NCBI GenBank assembly: GCA_046290495.1
Contig: JBKAGT010000005.1
Coordinates: 186,001-250,000 of the forward strand
Length of the DNA stretch: 64,000 nucleotides
DNA from: PGYR01 sp046290495
GTDB lineage: Bacteria; Bacteroidota; Ignavibacteria; Kapaibacteriales; UBA2268
Reading direction: 5' to 3'
This document shows positions 54,720 to 61,826 of this stretch, piece after piece (the stretch's first letter is position 1; each line of letters opens with the position of its first letter). The notes beneath the pieces were generated by a model that was given only the letters and a program-made list of their open reading frames with translations, was not told the origin of the DNA and ran no database searches. A program made the translations under genes and the position numbers.

Positions 54720-56606
54720 TTGAACTACAAATATCCTTTAGTTAAGGCCTTTTTAATAATTCCATTTGGATATTTATTTAACTATATTTTCGACTTAAAT
54801 TCTTTTCAATTTGGGATTGCTGTTCTACTTGTTCTTCTAGTATCAATACTTAAAATAAGCCGTATTGTTAAATACATCTCAATTTTTCTTCTAGCTGGTA
54901 TTTATATAAACTTTCAACACAATTATTATTCTATTCAAGAATTTGAGAATAAAGTGTCAGTATCATTCGAAGGAGTGATAGATGGTACAATATCTAAAAT
55001 AATATCACAAAATTCTGAATATGTTAAAGTATTAACTGAAGTTAACATAAAATCATACGCTTTGGAAAACGATACTAGGACTAATGCGGTACTTAGTATC
55101 TATTATTCAGATAAGAATGATGATATTGAGTTAAAACCTGGTTATGATATTAAAGCTAACGTAACTCTTAGAACGGCAAACTTAAAATCTCTTCCTCAAG
55201 ACTTCAATGAAAGCAATTATTTAAAATCACAAAGCGCACACTTTTATGCAAGCTGCAATGAAACTAACTTTTCCTTCATTGAGAGATATAAAATCATTAC
55301 ATATCTATATGATTTTAAAGAGAATATAAAACTTAAAATTGGAAGTTACCTAAAAGAAAGGCCTTATGTAGGTATACTTATAGCACTTGCTACTGGAGAT
55401 AAATCTGATATTAGTTACCAAACAAGAGAGGTATTTTCTAAAACTGGAACTGCACATGTTCTAGCAATAAGTGGATTGCATGTAGGCCTGATAGCAAGCT
55501 TTTTTTATATACTTACAGGTTTCATAAGGAAGAAAACACTAAAGTTGGTTATATTTTTATCACTAGTTTGGATCTTCATCTTAGTAACTGGAGCGTCTGC
55601 ATCAGGGATTAGAGCTGGATTTATAATTTCTATGTTTTTTATTCTCAAATACTTTAACAGAGTTCCGAACATAATAAATATCGTCTTGTTTACATTATTA
55701 GTAAGTATACTAATCAATCCTATGCTTTTGTTTTCAATTAGTTTCCAATTATCATATTCTGCGATTCTAGGCATCATTATTTTATATAATTATATTTATA
55801 ATAATTTGAAATCAATATTTGGTCAGTACAACAGTAAGATAATAAGATATTTATGTGCATCAATTGCTATCTCATTTGCAGCAACAATTCCAACAGCATT
55901 GCTTACAGCTTACTACTTCAATGTTTTTTCTATTGTTTATCCATTAAGTAATATATTTATAATACCTTTAGTATCATTAGCAACAGCATTCAATTTTATA
56001 TATATACTATTTGATTTCTTATATATTCCATTTGCTGATTTATATTTAAATGCAGGGTATATTCTAATTGAATTATCTGTAGATATCAATTCATATTTAT
56101 TGAATTTTGATCTAAACTTAGGAGATAGGGGAGTAAACTTAGTATTACTTGCTTTTATATCTTCTTTAATTCTAATCTTTATATTTACTGCAGAAAAAAG
56201 AAATAAATTCTTTCTAAGAGGAATAATTGGAGTATTTTCTATTTCTTTATTATTGTTCAGCGATATATTAGATGAAAACCCTAATAGTATTGAGGTAATT
56301 CCCAGAGAGCAATTTGTAGCTGTAATTCAAAATACCCATCAGCTTAAGACAGTTCTAGTCGTTGATAGAATGAAATATGATTATATAAAAAATGATTATA
56401 ATTTTATTAATTATATATTAAAAGATTCTATCAGTATAAATCTTTTGAAAACTAGTGATGCATCAATAAATATACATGACCAAATTAAGAAATATGATTT
56501 CGTAGAATCACAATTCGTGAACAAGGAATTTGTTGACAGTGTATCTATGACATTGAATATATTGCCATTATACAAAATAACTGACAACAGATATGGACAT
56601 AATTAA
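54720..56606 (+). CDS. comEC: ComEC/Rec2-family membrane protein lacking a beta-lactamase domain, 628 aa
   Basis: This polytopic protein has an N-terminal DUF4131/OB-like region (about 60-185) and the Competence domain signature TGTAHVLAISGLHVGLIA (SGLHVG at 251-256), followed by eight or more membrane helices. Characterised ComEC carries DNA across the inner membrane in transformation. The usual C-terminal metallo-beta-lactamase domain is absent: after about residue 510 there is only a short soluble segment without HxHxDH. The start is TTG 54720. Overlaps pgeF by 14 bases. Confidence 0.85.
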   Translation: MNYKYPLVKAFLIIPFGYLFNYIFDLNSFQFGIAVLLVLLVSILKISRIVKYISIFLLAGIYINFQHNYYSIQEFENKVSVSFEGVIDGTISKIISQNSEYVKVLTEVNIKSYALENDTRTNAVLSIYYSDKNDDIELKPGYDIKANVTLRTANLKSLPQDFNESNYLKSQSAHFYASCNETNFSFIERYKIITYLYDFKENIKLKIGSYLKERPYVGILIALATGDKSDISYQTREVFSKTGTAHVLAISGLHVGLIASFFYILTGFIRKKTLKLVIFLSLVWIFILVTGASASGIRAGFIISMFFILKYFNRVPNIINIVLFTLLVSILINPMLLFSISFQLSYSAILGIIILYNYIYNNLKSIFGQYNSKIIRYLCASIAISFAATIPTALLTAYYFNVFSIVYPLSNIFIIPLVSLATAFNFIYILFDFLYIPFADLYLNAGYILIELSVDINSYLLNFDLNLGDRGVNLVLLAFISSLILIFIFTAEKRNKFFLRGIIGVFSISLLLFSDILDENPNSIEVIPREQFVAVIQNTHQLKTVLVVDRMKYDYIKNDYNFINYILKDSISINLLKTSDASINIHDQIKKYDFVESQFVNKEFVDSVSMTLNILPLYKITDNRYGHN

Positions 56607-57321
56607 AGAAGAATTAAGCAACGATAAAATAATAGCGGGTCTTGCTACGGGTTATAGAAAAGAAAGTAAGACATCTTTCTATAGGACTGAACACTATTCT
56701 AATGAGCAAGTTAAAAATTCAAGATTTTGCTTAGAACAGTATATCTCTAATCAGTATAATAGCAGTAACTTAAGGTTTTATTACCAGAAGCAAAAACATA
56801 CCGACAAAGTATTAAAAATCACTAAAGACAATATATCAACTGATCAAGTCAGCGATTCAGTAATTACTAATGAACAAAATATCATATTAAATGCATCCGT
56901 AGCTGATTGTACAGCCATTATAATATATCATAACATTATAAATGTAGTAGGATTAGCTCATTCAGGTTGGCGTGGATCTACAATGAATATTGCAGCAAAA
57001 ACTGTTTATATGATGCAAAATGAATATAATATTAAAGCTAGAGATTTGAATGCAGTTTTACTAGCGTCAGCATCGCAAAACAATTATGAGGTTGGTAGGG
57101 AATTCATGGAGTATTTTCCGAATAATACTGTTAGATATAAAAACAATTATTATTACAATAATAAAAATAAAATACGAGAACAATTAATTGAAGCTGGTCT
57201 TAATAAAAATAGAATCAAAGTAAATGTACAATGTACAATTTCAAATAAAAGATATCATTCATTTAGAAGAGATGGATTAAAGTCAGGCAGAATGAATGCT
57301 TACGTAGGTATAATTAGTTAA
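56593..57321 (+). CDS. pgeF: Purine nucleoside phosphorylase / laccase-domain protein (YfiH), 242 aa
   Basis: YfiH-family enzymes act on purine nucleosides and on misincorporated peptidoglycan precursors. The three zinc ligands are H69 (QKHTDKV), C106 (SVADCTAI) and H123 (LAHSGWRGS). The C-terminal YHSFRRDG is also conserved. The usual G-P-x-I and C-C before YEVG are replaced (LASASQNNYEVG). Length is typical. Its start lies within comEC, so translation is coupled. Converges on the VanZ gene with 57 bp between. Confidence 0.88.
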   Translation: MDIIKEELSNDKIIAGLATGYRKESKTSFYRTEHYSNEQVKNSRFCLEQYISNQYNSSNLRFYYQKQKHTDKVLKITKDNISTDQVSDSVITNEQNIILNASVADCTAIIIYHNIINVVGLAHSGWRGSTMNIAAKTVYMMQNEYNIKARDLNAVLLASASQNNYEVGREFMEYFPNNTVRYKNNYYYNNKNKIREQLIEAGLNKNRIKVNVQCTISNKRYHSFRRDGLKSGRMNAYVGIIS

Positions 57322-57378
57322 GATATATAAATTATAAACACACATAATCTATATTATGTAAACTAACACATATAAATT

Positions 57379-57780
57379 CTAAGGCATCAATCCCCTTTTT
57401 ATAACAACCTTAGTCCATAATATTATATTCTTTAAACTAAGTGAAAAAATAACTCCTAGTATATCTGCTAATAAATCTAATAACTCAGCAGATCTTCCTT
57501 TAACAAAATACTGATGTATCTCATCTGAAAGACCAAACAAAGAACCTAAAATTATTACACTTAAATAAAATCTTTTTGATTTATAATTATAAGAATTAAT
57601 TAAAGCAATCTGTATAGTTATACCATATATCATATATGCGAAAAAATGTAAAATTTTGTCTTCCAAATAAAAAGTACCATTCAGATATTCTATTGTCTCT
57701 TGATGAGAAACATATATAATTGCAAGAGAAGCCATCACCCATGGTAGATAAAACATATATTTGTACATTACTTTAAACAT
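57379..57780 (-). CDS. VanZ family membrane protein, 133 aa
   Basis: Four hydrophobic helices and the motifs LEDKILHFFAYMIYG and GLSDEIHQYFVKGRSAELLDLLADILG match the VanZ-like family (conserved D-K-x-x-H and D-E-x-H-Q). The function is unclear outside vancomycin clusters; nothing here suggests resistance. It overlaps the nnr gene by 13 bases and is translated after it. Confidence 0.85.
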   Translation of the reverse strand: MFKVMYKYMFYLPWVMASLAIIYVSHQETIEYLNGTFYLEDKILHFFAYMIYGITIQIALINSYNYKSKRFYLSVIILGSLFGLSDEIHQYFVKGRSAELLDLLADILGVIFSLSLKNIILWTKVVIKRGLMP

Positions 57781-59225
57781 TGAACAGCCTTGTATATGTC
57801 TGACGCAATTAATGTATTATTTTTAGTAGATGCTAAAATAGCAGCTTCGTTATGTATGTAGACTGAATTTGCTATATTTTCTATTTTGGTATTAAAAAGA
57901 TTAAAATGTAAATATGCACCTAAAATGCCAGTTAATACATCCCCAGAGCCAGCAGTCGCCATATTTGGTATTCCATTACTAACAAATATCACATCTTCCC
58001 CATCTGAAATAATTGTAGTCGGTCCCTTTAATAAAATGTTAACATTCATTTTCTTAGCTGCTTCTTTTACGGATTTGGGTAAATCTTTTAATATTTCCTT
58101 TACGTCTTTTCTAATTATCCTGGAAAACTCTACTATATGTGGAGTTAGAACTATATTATTTGAATATGTATTGTCAATATTTATATAATTCAACGCATCA
58201 GCATCTATAATAATTGAACTTTCATTATACTTACTTAAAATAATAGAAACTAAGCTTTCAGTATTATTATTTTTCCCTAACCCTGGGCCAATTATTACTG
58301 TATTAATATTCTTAATATAAGGGATAAGATCTTCTTTGCCATTAATGTAATCACTATATATATCATCAGATATAGGAATTACTTCAGAATACAAGTTATT
58401 GTCTCTACCTGAAGAAATCAAATAAACAAGTCCTGCACCTGTACTTATTGCAGAGTTAGATGCTAAACTACCTGCACCGGGCATTTCATAACTACCTGCA
58501 ATTATTAATATCTTTCCATAATCAAATTTGGAACTATTATTTGTTTTATTTAGTAATTTTCTACCACTGAACAATCTATAAGAAGAGTGATTATCAATGA
58601 TTTCTTTAGGTACACCAAGGTCAGCAATATGTATTTCCCCACTGAAATCTTTACCTGAATTGAGAAGCAGTCCCGTTTTGTAGCCATACATAGTAATTGT
58701 GAAATCTGATTTGATAGATTTGTCTTTAACCAAACCATTTAATGGATTCAAACCAGTTGGTATATCTATTGATATTCTAGTTGAATTCGAATTGTTTATA
58801 CTGTTTACTAATATTTTTAATTCTTCATTAAGTATCCCCGAGCTACCTATCCCTAATATAGCATCAATAATAATATCATATTCATCAAAATTAATATTGC
58901 CTAGTTCTAATTCTTTGATGTCCAATGATTTATTTATTCTATAATTATTTTCTGTTAACTTATTAAAACTACTTTTGTCACCATAAATAGTAAAATCAAC
59001 TTTATAAGAAACATTCAAATACTTCGCAATTGCTAATCCATCTCCTCCATTATTTCCCGTTCCGCACACAACTAGAACTTTCTTACTTGAAGGATATAAT
59101 TTTTTTATAAAATTAACACAGGAATTAGCAGCTGATTCCATAAGACTACTTTCAGGAATTCCTATCTCTTTAATCAAATAGGAATCTAAGTTATACATTT
59201 CCTTAGGAGTTAATAAGCTATTCAT
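57768..59225 (-). CDS. nnr: Bifunctional NAD(P)H-hydrate epimerase/dehydratase, 485 aa
   Basis: It repairs hydrated NAD(P)H. The N-terminal YjeF epimerase domain has VVCGTGNNGGDGLAIAKYL (NNGGDG 58-63) and the C-terminal ADP-dependent dehydratase domain (about 230-485) has IAGSYEMPGAGSLA, IIGPGLGKN, IDADALNY, LTPHIVEFSRI and ATAGSGDVLTGILG. Both halves are complete. Divergent from the STAS gene across 120 bp. Confidence 0.94.
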   Translation of the reverse strand: MNSLLTPKEMYNLDSYLIKEIGIPESSLMESAANSCVNFIKKLYPSSKKVLVVCGTGNNGGDGLAIAKYLNVSYKVDFTIYGDKSSFNKLTENNYRINKSLDIKELELGNINFDEYDIIIDAILGIGSSGILNEELKILVNSINNSNSTRISIDIPTGLNPLNGLVKDKSIKSDFTITMYGYKTGLLLNSGKDFSGEIHIADLGVPKEIIDNHSSYRLFSGRKLLNKTNNSSKFDYGKILIIAGSYEMPGAGSLASNSAISTGAGLVYLISSGRDNNLYSEVIPISDDIYSDYINGKEDLIPYIKNINTVIIGPGLGKNNNTESLVSIILSKYNESSIIIDADALNYINIDNTYSNNIVLTPHIVEFSRIIRKDVKEILKDLPKSVKEAAKKMNVNILLKGPTTIISDGEDVIFVSNGIPNMATAGSGDVLTGILGAYLHFNLFNTKIENIANSVYIHNEAAILASTKNNTLIASDIYKAVQCLK

Positions 59226-59345
59226 TAGAAATAGAAATTTTAATAATAATAATTAATTTAAATTATTAATTTTAACTGATTAAATGAAACAAAATAAAAG
59301 TTAGTTTCGTTTTGTAACAAGTAATTAAACCATAGATACTATAGA

Positions 59346-59696
59346 ATGGAACAAAACTTAAAAGTAAACATAAAAAAACACACAAATTACATTTGTTTTT
59401 ACTTAGTTGGTCAACTAGATGCCCACAGTGCACCCTATCTAGAATCGGAAATTTCTTCGGTTATTGATAATAGCAAACAAATATTGGTGTTTAATTTATC
59501 AAATTTAGAGTACATAAGTAGTGCTGGACTTGGTGTATTTATGTCATTTGTACAGCAATTGCGAGAAAATGACGGTGATATAATGTTTACTGAGTTAAAT
59601 GATAGAGTAAAAAACGTAATGCATCTATTGGGATTCAATCATATTTTTAAAATTTTTGAAACTGAATCAGATGCAGTAAATCAATTAGCTGTATGA
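59346..59696 (+). CDS. STAS-domain anti-anti-sigma factor, 116 aa
   Basis: This single STAS domain (SpoIIAA/RsbV type) has VGQLDAHSAPYLE and the phosphorylation loop YISSAGLGVFMSF, with the acceptor at S58 or S59. It is followed, with a 4-base ATGA overlap, by a matching RsbW/SpoIIAB-like kinase. The pair would form a partner switch. No target sigma factor or PP2C phosphatase is adjacent. Confidence 0.9.
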   Translation: MEQNLKVNIKKHTNYICFYLVGQLDAHSAPYLESEISSVIDNSKQILVFNLSNLEYISSAGLGVFMSFVQQLRENDGDIMFTELNDRVKNVMHLLGFNHIFKIFETESDAVNQLAV

Positions 59697-60142
59697 TAAT
59701 GACTAAAATTAATTCGAAACATATTCATCAATTGAAGATTAATTCTGAAACTAAAAACTTACAGAAAGTTCGTGACTTTATTAGAATCAACTCTATAGAA
59801 TTTGGGTTTGACGATAAGGTTGCAGATGAGCTAGTAATTGCAGTAGATGAAGCATGTACAAATATTATCAAACATGGATTAAACTATGATTCTAAAGAAG
59901 AATTAGAAATTTGTGTTTACAAAGATTCAGATTATATAGCTATAGATATAACAGATTCATCTCCCTCGTTTGATATAAGAGAGTTTGAAAATATTGAACT
60001 TGAAAATCATCTCAATACATATCAAAATAATGGTCTAGGAATATTCATGATTAAGTCTTACGTGGATTTAATTGAGTACAAAAAATATGAAAATGGTTCA
60101 ATTAGAAATACCCTAACTTTAAAAAAACATCTTCCAAAATAG
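59693..60142 (+). CDS. RsbW/SpoIIAB-like ATP-binding anti-sigma kinase, 149 aa
   Basis: This HATPase_c domain alone has the N box VIAVDEACTNIIKHGL (49-64) and the G box NNGLGIFMIKSYVD (112-125), typical of serine kinases that phosphorylate STAS partners. It begins at ATG 59693 overlapping the STAS stop; ATG 59699 is an alternative. It may regulate a sigma factor encoded elsewhere or another output. The ccm cluster begins 74 bp downstream. Confidence 0.88.
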   Translation: MIMTKINSKHIHQLKINSETKNLQKVRDFIRINSIEFGFDDKVADELVIAVDEACTNIIKHGLNYDSKEELEICVYKDSDYIAIDITDSSPSFDIREFENIELENHLNTYQNNGLGIFMIKSYVDLIEYKKYENGSIRNTLTLKKHLPK

Positions 60143-60216
60143 TCTCCTGACTATCATTATATTAAGCTATCATTTAGTATATTTGAATTAGTAATTTAAA
60201 CAATTTTTTAGTTTTA

Positions 60217-61290
60217 ATGGTAGCACTCAGATATTCTATAATGTTGCTTTGCATAATCATACCAATTGTCTATTCATTCAAAGTTGGTATATCAGAAAAA
60301 AGAACAAAACTTTTTATACTTCTAACTTTCATAGTTATGACTGTCTCTTTAGTTATGACTATTATTCCCCCTATCGCTGGAAATTTTTCTGATGCAAGAA
60401 GATTATCAAATGTTGAATCATTTAAAAATGTTGAAGTTTTATTTAAAATTAAAGAGATTAACCAAAATTCAAGATCAATAATTGCCATTCCTGAGGTAGC
60501 ATTTCATTTTTCAGAAGAAGAAAAAATAATTGACAATCAGACTAGTATCAATGTTAATAACATTATTGATCTGAAGGATTTAGAATCAGGTGATGTAGTA
60601 GTTGGCTTGGTTGCTTATGACAATACAAATGACGAATATAATATGTCTGAGATATTATCTATAAACCCTTTATTAACATACCCTTTTATAGAAGCCTTGA
60701 AGCATAGAATTAAAAATTTAAATCTTCATGTGCCACTACATTGGACTTCCTTTATAGCTTATCTTGTATCATTAATATTTTCAATAAAATTTTTAAGAAA
60801 AGGAAATTATGAAAATGACATTATCGCTTCATCTGCCATTAGAATAGGTTTAATTTTTACAATATTAGGCACAGTCACTGGTATGATATGGGCTAAGTTT
60901 AACTGGGGTGCCTATTGGAATTGGGACCCTAGACAAACAACAATACTAGTTATTATGCTAATATATTTTGCTTATTTCGGTCTAAGAAATTCTTTAGATA
61001 GCAAAGAAAAAAGAGCTAAATTAAGCGCGGTTTATTCTATAATAAGTTTTATTTCAGTTCCAGTTCTTATGTTTATAATACCTAGATTATTACCAAGTTT
61101 ACATCCTGGTGGTGATAACGATGGCACAACTGGTCCTGTAATAAGTACTCAAGCAGATATGGTAGATTCTAGTTTAGCGTTTGTTTTTTATTTATCTATA
61201 GCAGCTTTTATACTACTTTATTTTTGGCTGCTTAGTATAGATTCAAGAAGTAAATTATTGGAAAATAAAATTAGAGAAAGCAATGTATAA
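60217..61290 (+). CDS. ccmC: Heme exporter/cytochrome c biogenesis protein CcmC with large periplasmic insert, 357 aa
   Basis: This inner-membrane heme-handling protein delivers heme to CcmE. It has the WWD-type motif NWGAYWNWDP (229-238) and two heme-ligand histidines by position, H171 (HVPLHW) and H296 (LHPGG). Six membrane helices are predicted by eye. Residues about 55-170 form a soluble domain between helices two and three not present in the roughly 245-residue E. coli CcmC. First gene of ccmC-D-E-F; its stop lies inside ccmD. Confidence 0.88.
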   Translation: MVALRYSIMLLCIIIPIVYSFKVGISEKRTKLFILLTFIVMTVSLVMTIIPPIAGNFSDARRLSNVESFKNVEVLFKIKEINQNSRSIIAIPEVAFHFSEEEKIIDNQTSINVNNIIDLKDLESGDVVVGLVAYDNTNDEYNMSEILSINPLLTYPFIEALKHRIKNLNLHVPLHWTSFIAYLVSLIFSIKFLRKGNYENDIIASSAIRIGLIFTILGTVTGMIWAKFNWGAYWNWDPRQTTILVIMLIYFAYFGLRNSLDSKEKRAKLSAVYSIISFISVPVLMFIIPRLLPSLHPGGDNDGTTGPVISTQADMVDSSLAFVFYLSIAAFILLYFWLLSIDSRSKLLENKIRESNV

Positions 61291-61447
61291 TTTTTTAAAT
61301 GATAACTCAATATATGTCGTCCTGGTTATAGCATTGATTAATTGGTTTGGTATTCTTCTCTACTTAATAAAAACTGAGAAAAAACTAAACTCAATTGAGA
61401 ATATAGTGAAACTAAAAAGCACAAAAACTAAAGGAAAAAATGAATAA
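61283..61447 (+). CDS. ccmD: CcmD-like small membrane protein, 54 aa
   Basis: ATG 61283 opens a frame that overlaps the end of ccmC by 8 bases and ends at TAA 61445-61447, 8 bases inside ccmE. It encodes a short N-terminus, one membrane helix (YVVLVIALINWFGILLYL, 11-28) and a basic tail (ending STKTKGKNE). Size, topology and position between ccmC and ccmE match CcmD, which links CcmABC to holo-CcmE release. Sequence identity in CcmD is always low, so the call rests mainly on context. Confidence 0.75.
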   Translation: MYNFLNDNSIYVVLVIALINWFGILLYLIKTEKKLNSIENIVKLKSTKTKGKNE

Positions 61448-61826
61448 GAAATATGTAATAGGCGCAATAGTAATAATCGGCTTTATTGTAATCGCCTTAC
61501 TTTCGTTTAATGATTCCACTACAAAATATGTATCAGTAGCTGAAGCAAAAGAAAGTAAAGAAACAGTTCAATTAAGTGGTAGTTGGATAAAAGATAAAAA
61601 AACAGAGTATAACGCTGAGAATAATATTTTTGAATTTCATATCAAAGATGAAAAGGGTAATGAAATTAGAGTTTTGCACGAAGGAGTTAAGCCAAATAAT
61701 TTTGAAATAGCTAACATGGTTGTTGTAAAAGGTCAGTATGACGGAAACGCATTTAAATCTAATCAATTGTTAACAAAGTGCCCGTCTAAGTACGAAGGAA
61801 CGGCAGAAGAACTTAAAGGGCATTAA
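61440..61826 (+). CDS. ccmE: Heme chaperone CcmE, CxxxY type, 128 aa
   Basis: An N-terminal membrane helix (about 5-22) anchors a periplasmic OB-fold (VQLSGSWIKD, FEFHIKDEKGNEIRVLHEGVKPNNF, VVVKGQYDG). The heme-binding site is LLTKCPSKYEG, that is C114-P-S-K-Y118, instead of the usual HxxxY. CcmE proteins with CxxxY are known from some deltaproteobacteria and archaea and bind heme through the cysteine. Its start overlaps ccmD; ccmF starts directly after the stop. Confidence 0.92.
   Translation: MNKKYVIGAIVIIGFIVIALLSFNDSTTKYVSVAEAKESKETVQLSGSWIKDKKTEYNAENNIFEFHIKDEKGNEIRVLHEGVKPNNFEIANMVVVKGQYDGNAFKSNQLLTKCPSKYEGTAEELKGH

Noticed and set aside
57342..57359. ACATAAT/ATTATGT inverted repeat between pgeF and the VanZ gene
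   Set aside because: Seven AT-rich base pairs without a T run on either strand; too weak to call a terminator.
57379..57780. VanZ homologue as glycopeptide resistance
   Set aside because: No vanA/H/X/R/S genes are present; VanZ-like proteins are widespread outside resistance clusters.
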